Below, piece by piece: positions 52,213 through 60,519 of a stretch of DNA of 64,000 bases; the stretch's first letter is position 1, and the number at the start of each line of letters is the position of its first letter. The translations under genes and the position numbers were made by a program. A model generated the notes under the pieces. That model was not told the origin of the DNA. It saw only the letters and a list, made by a program, of their open reading frames with translations, and searched no databases. The stretch spans positions 186,001 to 250,000 of the forward strand of contig NZ_JBGCCU010000014.1 in NCBI RefSeq assembly GCF_041261445.1, given 5' to 3'. The DNA is from Catenulispora sp. EB89 (lineage in GTDB: Bacteria; Actinomycetota; Actinomycetes; Streptomycetales; Catenulisporaceae).

Positions 52213-52899
52213 TCATTCCGGAGAACGCGTCGGTCCCGGTGGGCCCGGTGGCCCCGGCGGTCCGGGCGCCGCCGGGGGTCCGGTGACTCCCAGCAGTCCG
52301 GTCACGGCCGGTGCTCCCGGGCCGACCGGGATCGCCAGCGACGGCGCCTCGGGACCGGTGTGGGCCCCGGCGCGCGGGGCGGCGTGGGCTCCGGTGTGAG
52401 CTCCGGTGTGAGCTCCGGAGTGCGAACCCGGGTGCGATCCGGGCTGCGAACCCGGGTGCGAAGCTGGATGCGAACCCGGATGCGAACCCGGGTGCGGTTC
52501 CCGGGACCCGCCGCCGGCGCCGCCGCCGGGCCCGGAGCCCGGCAGGGGCTCGTCGTCGAGCACCGGGCGCAGCAGCTCGGTGTACCGGTCCAGGGCGGCG
52601 AACAGCACCCGCAGCGGCACGTCCGGGCGCACCGCGCGGTCGATCAGCTCTTCGAGCTCGGCTCGGCCCATGGCGGCGATGTCCGCTTCCCTGATCTCCA
52701 CGCTTGGCAAACGCCGGGTGCCCGGCTGCGTTACGCGCAGTTCCGCGGTTTGTTCGGCGCGACAAAGCGGGGCCGCTCCGGGTTGTGGCGGACACCAGTC
52801 GTTGCTCCGAACGCGTGGCGGCTTCAGCCGGGGTCGGCGCGCTGGGAGCGCCGGCCCCGGCGGCTCCGGGGCGCTGCCCGGCAAAGTGCTGCCCGACAA
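52213..52899 (-). CDS. Hypothetical protein with HPGS-type tetrapeptide repeats
   Basis: An open frame of up to 228 codons; the TTG start at 52899 is weak, and GTG 52701 (VEIREADIAAMGRAEL) is an alternative that keeps the likely folded part. That part, IAAMGRAELEELIDRAV, VPLRVLFAALDRYTELL, looks like a real helical segment. A tract of nine four-residue repeats (HPGS, HPAS, HSGA, HTGA) and a Pro/Gly-rich collagen-like tail (PPGPPGPPGPTR) follow. It lies directly upstream of, and in the same direction as, the SARP gene. No family recognised; the coding call rests on the helical block and repeat periodicity. Confidence 0.5.
   Translation of the reverse strand: MSGSTLPGSAPEPPGPALPARRPRLKPPRVRSNDWCPPQPGAAPLCRAEQTAELRVTQPGTRRLPSVEIREADIAAMGRAELEELIDRAVRPDVPLRVLFAALDRYTELLRPVLDDEPLPGSGPGGGAGGGSREPHPGSHPGSHPASHPGSQPGSHPGSHSGAHTGAHTGAHAAPRAGAHTGPEAPSLAIPVGPGAPAVTGLLGVTGPPAAPGPPGPPGPPGPTRSPE
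52391..52498. repeat. 12-bp tandem repeat, nine units
   Basis: Nine degenerate 12-bp units such as CCCGGGTGCGAA and CCGGTGTGAGCT. On the minus strand they encode the tetrapeptide repeats of the overlapping hypothetical protein. Confidence 0.88.
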
Positions 52900-53064
52900 C
52901 CGCTGCGTGTCAGGACTCTAAAGAAGATCGCAGAGCACTCACACCCACCCGTTCGGGTAGGTGATCACCGCCCTCCGCCCGTCACCCACCCGGCCGGCCC
53001 CGCGACCCCCGCCTACCCCAACGGGCAGTTGTCGCCCCCGCCGGTCGGGACGAAGCTGATCCAC

Positions 53065-53571
53065 ATGAGTCAGCTCATCATCGGCGACCAGCTCACCGAG
53101 GAGACCGCCGAGGGCGAAGGCGCCCTGCCGTCGGGTTTCCGGCGGTTCCTGTCCCCGACCGCGCACCCCGTGGTGCGGTCCGGGCAGGACGGTGAGGTTC
53201 TGGTGCCGCCGTCGCGCCCCGGCTTGGGGTTCCCGGCATACGTCCGGCGGGTGAACGGATCGGCGGAGGGCGAGCCGCTGATCCAGGTCCCGCCGCCGGG
53301 CCGCCCGGGTGCGGAGCTGCTCTCTGACGACCGGCTCGTCGCCCCGGAGTTCGTGGCGGGTCTCCGACCGTCCGGCGGGGTGGCGTTCCCCGCGGGGCGA
53401 GGCGGCGAGCTGGTCGACCACAGGACCGCCAGGGTCCTGATCTCCCGTAATCAGGTGCCCTGGCCCAGCTTCCTCGGAGCCGGGGCGCCGCCGCCCGGCG
53501 CCGAGGCCGATACCGGCGCCGACCCCGACGCCGACCGCGACGCCCGCCCGGCGTCCGAATCAGAGGTCTGA
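53065..53571 (+). CDS. Hypothetical protein upstream of the methyltransferase
   Basis: A 168-residue product from ATG 53065 (MSQLIIGDQLTEETAEGEGA). The ribosome site is weak (GACGAAG). The middle contains short beta-prone pieces (GEVLVPPSRPGLGFPAYVRRV, GGELVDHRTARVLISRNQ) rich in Pro and Gly, and an acidic tail ends ADTGADPDADRDA. No family recognised. It is followed 2 bp later by another short ORF and then by a SAM methyltransferase, all on the plus strand, suggesting a small operon. Confidence 0.5.
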   Translation: MSQLIIGDQLTEETAEGEGALPSGFRRFLSPTAHPVVRSGQDGEVLVPPSRPGLGFPAYVRRVNGSAEGEPLIQVPPPGRPGAELLSDDRLVAPEFVAGLRPSGGVAFPAGRGGELVDHRTARVLISRNQVPWPSFLGAGAPPPGAEADTGADPDADRDARPASESEV

Positions 53572-53573
53572 CC

Positions 53574-53804
53574 ATGCGCGCGGACGGACCGGCCGGGAGG
53601 ATCGCCCCGGCGATCCTCGCCCCCCGGACCGCCGCGACGCGGGAGCGGACCATCGAGCTGGCCGACAAGACGACCGCTGTGTGGGGCGGCGAGTCGTTTC
53701 TGGGCGGCCAACCCTGGGCGCCGGCTGCGAGGGCCGGCGCCCAGGCACACCTCGTGCCGGAGGAGAAAGCCGATGCTCGTCCAGTTGTTCCAGGAAGGTC
53801 GTGA
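53574..53804 (+). CDS. Small ORF, unknown
   Basis: A 76-residue ORF starting 2 bp after the preceding stop, with AGAGGT eight bases upstream of its ATG, so coupled translation is plausible. The sequence (APAILAPRTAATRERTIELADKTT in pieces, VWGGESFLGGQPWAP) has no cysteine and no recognised motif. A 13-bp hairpin lies inside its 3' half, and a 25-codon ORF with a stronger ribosome site overlaps its end in another frame, so it may not be translated to the end. Confidence 0.35.
   Translation: MRADGPAGRIAPAILAPRTAATRERTIELADKTTAVWGGESFLGGQPWAPAARAGAQAHLVPEEKADARPVVPGRS
53713..53745 (+). promoter_or_regulatory. 13-bp perfect hairpin before the methyltransferase leader ORF
   Basis: CCTGGGCGCCGGC (53713-53725) pairs perfectly with 53733-53745 around a 7-base loop. 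It lies 14 bases before a strong GGAGGAGAAA ribosome site (53758-53767). It could be an attenuator or an mRNA stability element. Confidence 0.6.
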
Positions 53805-53850
53805 CGGCCGCCTGCCGCTGTGTACCGGCTGCGAAGCGGTGCCGAGATGA
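53773..53850 (+). CDS. 25-codon leader/mini ORF coupled to the methyltransferase
   Basis: ATG 53773 is preceded five bases upstream by GGAGGAGAAA, the best ribosome site in this block. It encodes MLVQLFQEGRDGRLPLCTGC followed by EAVPR and stops at 53848-53850. Its TGA overlaps the ATG of the methyltransferase (ATGA). It is either a coupling leader that delivers ribosomes to the methyltransferase or a very small peptide product with a CxxC pair. Confidence 0.5.
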   Translation: MLVQLFQEGRDGRLPLCTGCEAVPR

Positions 53851-54596
53851 CCGCCGACCAGATCGGCGTCGCGGGGCCGCCCCGAGAGGTCGCGGTCCAG
53901 GCCACCATCGAGTTCGCCGACCGGATGGCCGCCGGCGCCGCCCTGACCGACCAGCACGGCGCCGTCGAGGGCCGCCCCGAGCAGTTCGCCATGCTCGGCC
54001 GCACCTGGACGCTGCTGCCCGGGGTGTTCGCCCCGGTCCACACCGCCTCCACCGAGCTGTTCTCCTCCTGGCTGCCCTTCCCGGTCGGCGGGGCGTTTCT
54101 GGAGATCGGCTCGGGCGCCGGGGTCACCGCCGTGACCGCCGCGCTCGCCGGCTGCGCGCACGTCACCGCCCTGGACATCTCCCGCGCCGCGGTGGCGAAC
54201 ACCGAGGCGAACGCCCGGCGGCACGGCGTGGCCGACCGGGTCAGAGTCCTGCGAAGCAACCTGTTCGACGCCCTGGACGCCGGCGAGCGGTACGACGTCA
54301 TCTACTGGAACTCCAACGTCATCGACGCACCGCCGGAGTTCGAGTACCTGGATGAGCTGCAGTGGGCCTTCTTCGACCGCGACTACGCCACGCACGGCAG
54401 GTTCCTGAGTCAGGGCCCGAAGTTGCTGGCCCCGGGCGGCCGGATGTTCCTCGGCTTCAACACGCTGGGCAACAAGGAGCGGCTGCGGGTCATGGCCGAC
54501 CGGCTCGGGCTGGAGCTGGCCACGTTCCGCCGCCGCTCCGGCGCGGTCGGCGGGATCGGTGTGGAGCTCAGCCTGCTGGAGGTGCTGGTCGGCTGA
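53847..54596 (+). CDS. Class I SAM-dependent methyltransferase
   Basis: A 249-residue protein from ATG 53847; an upstream in-frame GTG at 53820 is possible, but coupling to the 25-codon ORF supports 53847. The SAM-binding motif I is FLEIGSGAGVTAVTAAL, motif II VTALDISRAAVANTEANARR and the post-II strand VRVLRSNLF. The usual NPPY motif position reads YWNSNVIDAPP, which is unlike glutamine or adenine N-methyltransferases. The substrate may be a small molecule or peptide. It ends just before an 8-bp repeat array and the convergent NB-ARC-LuxR gene. Confidence 0.85.
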   Translation: MTADQIGVAGPPREVAVQATIEFADRMAAGAALTDQHGAVEGRPEQFAMLGRTWTLLPGVFAPVHTASTELFSSWLPFPVGGAFLEIGSGAGVTAVTAALAGCAHVTALDISRAAVANTEANARRHGVADRVRVLRSNLFDALDAGERYDVIYWNSNVIDAPPEFEYLDELQWAFFDRDYATHGRFLSQGPKLLAPGGRMFLGFNTLGNKERLRVMADRLGLELATFRRRSGAVGGIGVELSLLEVLVG

Positions 54597-54608
54597 CCGT
54601 GCCGGCCA

Positions 54609-54696
54609 GCACGCCGGCACGCCGGCACGCCGGCACGCCGGCACGCCGGCACGCCAGCACGCCAGCACGCCAGCACGCCAGCCCGCCAGCCCGCTG
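54609..54696. repeat. 8-bp tandem repeat, eleven units
   Basis: Five perfect GCACGCCG units, then four GCACGCCA and two GCCCGC-type units, filling nearly all of the 110 bp between two convergent genes. The period is not a multiple of three, so it is not a peptide repeat. Confidence 0.95.
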
Positions 54697-54706
54697 GCCC
54701 GACGAC

Positions 54707-56743
54707 CTAGCTCGGCGCCCCCGAGGCCAGCACGAACCGGGCGATCTCCACACGCGACCCGATCTCCAGCTTGCGGAAGATGTTCCGCAGGTGAAACTTC
54801 ACCGTCTCCGGCGAACACCGGATCCGTTTGGCGATCTGCTGGTTGGTCAGCCCCTGCACCACCAGCCGCGCCACGGTCTGCTCGCGGCGGCTGAGAACCG
54901 ACCACTCCTCGGCTGCCGCGGCGTCGTGGCCGGGCTGTGGGACGTCGGACGTCTCGGCAGCCGCGGGCAGGTTCTCGGCGCCGGCCTGGCCTTCGGCTTC
55001 GGGAATGTCGATGTCCGGTACCGCCGAGTTCAGCCGCAGATCCAGCCGCTCGTTCAGATCCGCCCACAGCGACAGGTACTTCTCCGAGGTGGCCGTGTCG
55101 CCCTGCGCCAGCGCCACCCCGGCCAGGTTGCGGTACGCCACGGCCTCGATCTCCTGCCAGCCCGAGCCCAGCCCGAGTTCGACAGTGCGCTGATAGTGGT
55201 CCTCGGCGTCCGCGACCCGGTTCGCCGCGAAGCCGGCCATGCCGAGCGTCAGGTGCATGGCGGCCTGCGCGCGCAGGTTCCGCTCGTGGCGCGCGGCGGC
55301 CAGCCCGATCTCCGCCATGCGTGTCCACTCCCGCAGGTGTCGGCGCTGGTGGTAGTAGCCGCGCAGGGCGTCCGGGATCGTCCAGCAGACCGCCGGGTCG
55401 CCGAGCCGGCGGTGGTGCCGGACCAGCGTCAGCAGGTTGTGGCGCTCGGCGTCCAGCCAGGCCAGCGCGGCCTCGCGGTGCGCCGGGGCGCTGTCGGCCG
55501 GGCTGCTGCCGGGAGGGTGGGTCCCGGGGCGGCCGACGGTGTGGGTCAGCACGTCGGGGTCGTCGGCACGGGTGCCGGCACCGGCACCGGCCCTGGTGTC
55601 GCCGTCGGTCCCGGCCGCGCCGTCCGTGCACGGCAGCCGCACCATGCGCGGATTCACCAGATCCGCCGCGGCCCGCACCCGGGACAGCACCCACCGCAGA
55701 TGCCCGGCTTCGGCGGTCACGACCGCCTCAGGCTCCTCATCCACCGTCAGCCGGTCGGCCGCGAACAGCCGCGCCAGCGAGTGCAGGCTGTAGCGTCCCG
55801 GCTCGGACTCCGCGCGGACCACGCTGCGGTCGGCCATCCGGTCCAGCGACTCCTGCGCCTCCTCCCGGGTGATCCCCGCGACCTGCGCCGCGGCCTCCGG
55901 GCAGAAGTCGTAGCCGCGCAGCAGCGCCAGGCGTCGGAACGTCCTGCGGTCCCCGGGCTCCAGCGCGTCGTAGGAGGAGGTCAGCACGCCGTGCACGGTG
56001 ATGTCGCCGGCGGTGAGCCGCTTGAGCCGGCGGCGCTCGTCGCGCAGCTGGTCGCAGAGGTCGTCGACGCTCATCTGCGGCCGGGACAACAGGCGCGCCG
56101 CGGCGATCCGGATCGCCAGCGGCAGGTGCCCGCACAGCGCCAGCAGGCCGTCCACGTCCTCGGTGCCGGTCCAGCGGGAGCCCAGCACGCGCGCCAGCAT
56201 CGCCGCGGCCTCGGGGTCCGACATCGGGCCGAGCCGCACCGGCAGCGCCCCGGCCAGCCCGCCGAGCCAGTTGCGGCTGGTCACGATGGCCAGCGCGTCC
56301 GGGCCGGTGGGCAGCAGCGGCCGCACCTGCGCCTCGTCGGCGGCGTCGTCCAGGACCACCAGGCAGCGCTGGCCGGCCAGCGCGGTGCGGAACATGCCGA
56401 CGAGCTCGTCCTGGTCCTGCGGCAGCGGGCCGGCGGCGCCCAGGGCTCGCAGGAAGCGGCGCAGCACGTCCGGGACCGGGGTCGGCGATCCGGTGTAGCC
56501 GCCGAGGTCGGCGTACAGGTGCGCGTCCGGGTAGTCGTCCCCGGCCAGCCGCGCGGCGCGCACGGCCAGGGCGGTCTTGCCGGTGCCGCCGGCGCCGATC
56601 ACGACGAACAGACCGGCGGTGTGTGCGGGGAACGTGGAGGAGTCGGTGAGAGCCGTCAGCTCGCTGAGCCGTCCGGTGAAGTCGGTGGTGTCCGGTGGCA
56701 GCAACCGGGCGCGCGTCGGCGCCCAGTCGAGAGCTGACCGCAT
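54707..56743 (-). CDS. NB-ARC ATPase with C-terminal LuxR DNA-binding domain
   Basis: ATG 56743 with GGGGGGAGC just upstream; 678 residues. The P-loop is VVIGAGGTGKTALAVRAA (about 47-64), with LVVLDDAADEAQVRPLLP and the NB-ARC GLPLAI-like GHLPLAIRIAAARL. A winged-helix and TPR-like helical region follows, interrupted by a Gly/Ala/Thr-rich segment (DGDTRAGAGAGTRADD). The C-terminal LuxR helix-turn-helix is VLSRREQTVARLVVQGLTNQQIAKRIRCSPETVKFHLRNIFRKL. Such large ATP-dependent regulators often control secondary metabolism. Unlike AfsR it has no N-terminal SARP domain. Its target is probably local but unproven. Confidence 0.92.
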   Translation of the reverse strand: MRSALDWAPTRARLLPPDTTDFTGRLSELTALTDSSTFPAHTAGLFVVIGAGGTGKTALAVRAARLAGDDYPDAHLYADLGGYTGSPTPVPDVLRRFLRALGAAGPLPQDQDELVGMFRTALAGQRCLVVLDDAADEAQVRPLLPTGPDALAIVTSRNWLGGLAGALPVRLGPMSDPEAAAMLARVLGSRWTGTEDVDGLLALCGHLPLAIRIAAARLLSRPQMSVDDLCDQLRDERRRLKRLTAGDITVHGVLTSSYDALEPGDRRTFRRLALLRGYDFCPEAAAQVAGITREEAQESLDRMADRSVVRAESEPGRYSLHSLARLFAADRLTVDEEPEAVVTAEAGHLRWVLSRVRAAADLVNPRMVRLPCTDGAAGTDGDTRAGAGAGTRADDPDVLTHTVGRPGTHPPGSSPADSAPAHREAALAWLDAERHNLLTLVRHHRRLGDPAVCWTIPDALRGYYHQRRHLREWTRMAEIGLAAARHERNLRAQAAMHLTLGMAGFAANRVADAEDHYQRTVELGLGSGWQEIEAVAYRNLAGVALAQGDTATSEKYLSLWADLNERLDLRLNSAVPDIDIPEAEGQAGAENLPAAAETSDVPQPGHDAAAAEEWSVLSRREQTVARLVVQGLTNQQIAKRIRCSPETVKFHLRNIFRKLEIGSRVEIARFVLASGAPS

Positions 56744-56970
56744 GCTCCCCCCTGGCAAGAGGTCTGATTTCACCTCGTGGTGCCGAGGCGTGCGATGGTC
56801 GGAACCAATGTTCAGTTCTTGTGAAGAGTATCGCACAGAGGGTTATCAGTGGCTACTGAGGATGATCTGAGAATCGCTCACGGTTGTCGAAATCGTCGAA
56901 CGGCGGCGGGATACCGACATCCGGGACCTGATTCCGGCCGATCCGGCCACGATCAGGGCCCTGTCACGTG

Positions 56971-57513
56971 TCAACCGATCACGAGGGTGGCGGGGATCAC
57001 TTTTCTGGAACCCTCGGCCGGCCCCACGGTGCGGTTCCCGCCGCCGGGCGCGACCGGCGCGGAGAAGTCGGCGCCCAGGGCGGCCAGGAACTTGCGGCCC
57101 GGGGCCCAGCCCTCGGCGACGTGCGTGCTGATCTGCGCGATGTCCTGCGCGGCGGCCTCGGCCGACAGCGCGCGGACCACGCCGCGTCCGATGCCCAGGC
57201 GCCGGAACTCCGGGCGGATCAGGAACGTGCCGATGCCCACCGAGGCGGTGTGCGGGTAGCGGCGCAGGGCGTCGACGAACCCGACGACCTCCCCGTCGGC
57301 CTCGATGACCAGCAGGACCTTGTCGTCGAAGTCGTAGCCCTCGGGCAGCGAGTAGTAGGCGCTCTGCACGTCGCCGGGCGCCGAGGGCTGGCCGGTGGCG
57401 GCGAGGAACCAGTCGTCGGAGGCGTCGAAGACGGCCAGGACCGCCTGCTCGTCGGCGGGCTCCAGGTCCCGGACGACGACCGGGTGGCCGTCCACGGAGA
57501 GATCGATGCGCAT
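56971..57513 (-). CDS. GNAT family N-acetyltransferase
   Basis: A 180-residue acetyltransferase. The acetyl-CoA site is IGTFLIRPEFRRLGIGRGVVRAL (R-x-x-G-x-G). A short C-terminal HVAEGWAPGRKFLAALGADF segment completes the fold. Substrate unknown. The divergent region to its right leads to the EF-G paralogue with its leader ORF. Confidence 0.9.
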   Translation of the reverse strand: MRIDLSVDGHPVVVRDLEPADEQAVLAVFDASDDWFLAATGQPSAPGDVQSAYYSLPEGYDFDDKVLLVIEADGEVVGFVDALRRYPHTASVGIGTFLIRPEFRRLGIGRGVVRALSAEAAAQDIAQISTHVAEGWAPGRKFLAALGADFSAPVAPGGGNRTVGPAEGSRKVIPATLVIG

Positions 57514-57629
57514 GGCGCCAGTGTGACGGAATTCGGTTTCGCCGTCTCGGGGGATCGGCTAGCCTCACCGCATCGGGTTCGGAGCTGACCGGCCCGGACC
57601 ATCGCATGCTTCGAAGACGGGGAGGGATC

Positions 57630-57749
57630 ATGGCTCGCGGCGCTATCGCCATCGCGTTCGTCCGGGGACATGGCACGGCTTCCCGGCATCCGTTCGAGGT
57701 GATCCTGGTGTCTTCGCCGGCTCGGCGCCGGCTGCGCGGCTTGCGCTGA
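57630..57749 (+). CDS. 39-codon leader ORF upstream of the EF-G paralogue
   Basis: ATG 57630 has GGAGGGATC directly before it, a strong ribosome site. It encodes MARGAIAIAFVRGHG then TASRHPFEVILVSSPARRRL, ending RGLR, a basic 39-residue peptide that stops at 57747-57749, 95 bp before the EF-G-like start. Two hairpins lie between (57758-57795 and 57801-57823). The arrangement is that of a translation-attenuation leader, as known for ribosome-targeting antibiotic resistance genes; here it is inference. It might also be an unrelated small gene. Confidence 0.5.
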   Translation: MARGAIAIAFVRGHGTASRHPFEVILVSSPARRRLRGLR

Positions 57750-57757
57750 GACACTTT

Positions 57758-57823
57758 CCCGGGCTTTTCCCTTCGGCTTCTGCGCCGTGCCCGGGTATCG
57801 CGCTGTCCTGATTCACGGCAGCG
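57758..57823 (+). promoter_or_regulatory. Candidate attenuator hairpins before the EF-G paralogue
   Basis: CCCGGGC (57758-57764) pairs with GCCCGGG (57789-57795), and CGCTG (57801-57805) with CAGCG (57819-57823). Both lie between the leader ORF stop and the AAGGA ribosome site of the EF-G-like gene. No U tract is present. Confidence 0.4.
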
Positions 57824-57844
57824 ATTACGAAGGACCGACCGATC

Positions 57845-59875
57845 ATGCGTGCTGATTCGACACGCCGTTTCCAGTCCCTTTCCCTTGTTCGCAACCTGGG
57901 CATTCTGGCTCACGTGGACGCGGGCAAGACCACCGTCACCGAACGCGTGCTGTTCCTGACCGGCGCCGTGCACAAGCGCGGCGAGGTGCACGACGGCACC
58001 ACCGTCACCGATTTCGACTCCCAGGAGCGCGATCGCGGTATCACGATCTTCGCCGCCGCGGTCAGCTGCGACTGGGACGGGCATCGGCTGAACCTGATCG
58101 ACACCCCTGGTCACGTCGACTTCTCGGCGGAGGTCGAGCGGGCGTTGCGCGTGCTGGACGGCGCGGTCGCGGTGTTCGACGCCGTGGCGGGGGTCGAGCC
58201 GCAGAGCGAGTCGGTGTGGCGGCTGGCCGATCGGTACGGGGTGCCGCGGATCGCTTTCGTCAACAAGATGGATCGTGTCGGCGCCGATCTCGATGCGGCG
58301 GTCTCCTCGATCCGCGATCGGCTGCATCCGGTGCCGTTGACGGTGCAGATGCCCATCGGGAGCGAGGGGGAGTTCGTCGGGGTCGTCGACCTGGTCGGTA
58401 TGCGGGCTCTGACATGGGCCGATCCTGGTTCCGGTGGGATGAGCTCCGGTGCTGTTCCCGCTTCGCTGATCGAGGAGGCTGCTCGGCGTCGGCGGGTGCT
58501 GGAGGAGGCGGTGGCTGAGCGGAGTGCGGTCGCGCTGGAGGAGTTCGTCTCGCGTTCCGGTCTCTCTGCGGAGACGTTGAGGGCTGCGCTGCGCGAGTTG
58601 ACGGCCTCGGGCGAGATCGTCGTGGTGCTGTGCGGCGCGGCGTACAAGAACCGGGGCGTCGAGCCGCTGCTGGACGCAGCGGTCGCCTACCTGCCTTCCC
58701 CGCTGGACCGGACGGACGCCGACCCGGAGCAGCCGCTGGCGGCTCTGGTGTTCAAGGTGCAGTCGACCGGGACGGGACGGCTGACGTTCGTGCGCGTGTA
58801 CTCCGGGACGCTGCGCAAGGGCGACGCGGTGCTGGACGTCGGCGCGGGACGGACGGAGCGCGTCGGCCGGATCCTGCGGGTGCAGGCCGACCGGCACACC
58901 GAGGTCGAGCAGGCGGCGGCCGGCGACATCGTCGCCCTGGTCGGGCCGAAGCACGCGGCGACGGGCGCGACGTTGGCGGCGCCGGGCGCCTCGGCCCTGC
59001 TCGAGGCACCGACCACCTCCGAGCCGGTGGTGTCGGTCGCCGTCGAGGCGGACCGCAACGCCGACACCGGCCGCCTGTCAGCGGCGCTGGCGCGCGCGGT
59101 TGAGGAGGACCCGTCGCTGTCGGTGCGCACCGACGCCGAGACAGGGCAGACGCTGCTGTCGGGGCTGGGCGAGCTGCACTTGGAGGTGGCAGTGGAGAAG
59201 ATCAGGCGAGAGAGGGGGATCGCGGTGACCGTCGGCCGACCGCAGGTCGCGCTGCGCGAGGCGGTGGTGTCAGGCGTGTCCGGCTTCGTCTACCGGCATG
59301 TCAAGCAGGAGGGCGGCTCGGGCCAGTGGGCGCACGTGGTCCTGGACATCAGGCCACTGACCGGCACCCTCGGCGACACGGGCTTCACCTTCGAATCCCA
59401 CGTCACCGGCGGCCGCGTCCCCCGCGAGTACATCCGCGCAGTCGAAGCCGGCTGCCGCGACGCCCTCGCGAGCGGACCCCTGGCCGGCCACCCGGTGACC
59501 GGCCTGCACGTGACGCTGGTCGACGGCGCGACGCACGTGAAGGACTCCTCGGAACTGGCCTTCCGCACGGCCGGCGCGCAAGGCCTGCGCGCAGCGCTGC
59601 GCGCGAGCAGGCTGGCGCTGCTGGAGCCGATCGCGCAACTGACGGTGACGACCCCGGAGGACACGGTCGGCGCAGTCCTCGGCGACCTCGCAGCCCGCCG
59701 CGGGCGGGTGACGGACTCGACGAGCCGCGGCCGGACCGCGGTCGTGACGGCGACGGTGCCGCTGGCGGAGGTGTTCGGCTACGCGACGAGGCTGCGGAGC
59801 CGGACGCAGGGGCGGGGGGCTTTCGCGATGGTGGCGGCGGGGTATGCGGCGAGCCGGCTCGGGGTTGATGGCTAG
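57845..59875 (+). CDS. Elongation factor G paralogue (translational GTPase)
   Basis: 676 residues, slightly shorter than standard EF-G (~700). The GTPase domain has [17 protein letters not shown] (P-loop, residues ~21-37), switch [14 protein letters not shown] and NKMD. Domain II is [18 protein letters not shown]. Domain IV has [18 protein letters not shown] and the tip [14 protein letters not shown], with the catalytic-type histidine retained. Domain V ends [17 protein letters not shown]. The overall sequence is EF-G rather than TetM in pattern, but diverged. A typical actinomycete has its main fusA in the str operon, so this isolated copy is probably a paralogue for stress or antibiotic protection. 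The upstream leader ORF supports inducible control. Confidence 0.9.
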   Translation: MRADSTRRFQSLSLVRNLGILAHVDAGKTTVTERVLFLTGAVHKRGEVHDGTTVTDFDSQERDRGITIFAAAVSCDWDGHRLNLIDTPGHVDFSAEVERALRVLDGAVAVFDAVAGVEPQSESVWRLADRYGVPRIAFVNKMDRVGADLDAAVSSIRDRLHPVPLTVQMPIGSEGEFVGVVDLVGMRALTWADPGSGGMSSGAVPASLIEEAARRRRVLEEAVAERSAVALEEFVSRSGLSAETLRAALRELTASGEIVVVLCGAAYKNRGVEPLLDAAVAYLPSPLDRTDADPEQPLAALVFKVQSTGTGRLTFVRVYSGTLRKGDAVLDVGAGRTERVGRILRVQADRHTEVEQAAAGDIVALVGPKHAATGATLAAPGASALLEAPTTSEPVVSVAVEADRNADTGRLSAALARAVEEDPSLSVRTDAETGQTLLSGLGELHLEVAVEKIRRERGIAVTVGRPQVALREAVVSGVSGFVYRHVKQEGGSGQWAHVVLDIRPLTGTLGDTGFTFESHVTGGRVPREYIRAVEAGCRDALASGPLAGHPVTGLHVTLVDGATHVKDSSELAFRTAGAQGLRAALRASRLALLEPIAQLTVTTPEDTVGAVLGDLAARRGRVTDSTSRGRTAVVTATVPLAEVFGYATRLRSRTQGRGAFAMVAAGYAASRLGVDG

Positions 59876-60261
59876 GGGCCTGATGGCTGGTGGCTGGCAG
59901 CTCGGGGTAGCGGCTCTCGGTGAGTGGCGGCGCTGGTGGTGACGCTCGGGTGCTGATGCTTGCGGCGGCTTGGTGCGAGCGCTGGTGCGGGTGGTGGGCT
60001 CGGCCGGCCTGTCCGTCGGGGCGGGTCGGCCGAGTCGACTGTGGATAACGGGCCCCAAGCGGTGGGGAGGCGGCGGTGTCTGCGGCGAGGTTCGGGCGCT
60101 GGAGTCCGGGGTGTGGCCGGTGGCAAGGATAACAGGCCCCATAGTCATTAGCTGAACACTCACCAGCCAAAACACCCCCACCTGGCGGACGCCAACCACC
60201 GAAACGAACAATTAGACCCCAGGTGCCCACTAAGCGCTGATACCGGACAAACATTCGCAGT

Positions 60262-60480
60262 CGCACCAACGCACACCGGTCATGCTCGGCACGGTGGCTT
60301 GAGCGCTGACGCCAGCCACAATCGCACCAACGCGCACCGGTCATGCTCGGCACGGTGGCTTGAGCGCTGACGCCAGCCACAACCGCACCAACGCGCACCG
60401 GTCGAACTCAGCCCTTGGCTCGGCACGGTGGCTTGAGCGCTGACACAGCCACATTCGCACAGACGCGCACCGGTCAAGCT
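60262..60480. repeat. 61-bp direct tandem repeats, about 3.4 copies
   Basis: Copies start at 60262, 60323, 60384 and 60456, each opening CGCAC(C/A)(A/G)ACGC(G/A)CACCGGTC. Copies 1 and 2 differ at only a few positions. Copy 3 is 72 bp because of an insertion (CTCAGCCCTTGG region), and copy 4 is truncated. A (G/A)GCTTGAGCGCTGAC core recurs in each full unit. Confidence 0.9.
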
Positions 60481-60519
60481 CAGCCTTGTCAGGGCACGAT
60501 GGCCCGTGGTTTACGTTCG

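Noticed and set aside
57845-59875. Tetracycline-resistance ribosomal protection protein (TetM/OtrA type)
   Set aside because: Switch, domain II and domain IV motifs follow EF-G ([24 protein letters not shown]) more closely than TetM; a protection role is kept only as a possibility.
60040-60048. TGTGGATAA, a perfect E. coli-type DnaA box, near repeats (possible origin)
   Set aside because: Only one box is present, with no cluster of boxes and no dnaA/dnaN nearby; chance occurrence or a minor DnaA titration site is more likely.
60262-60500. Possible CRISPR array
   Set aside because: The units are 61-72 bp repeated without unique spacers, and no cas genes are present.
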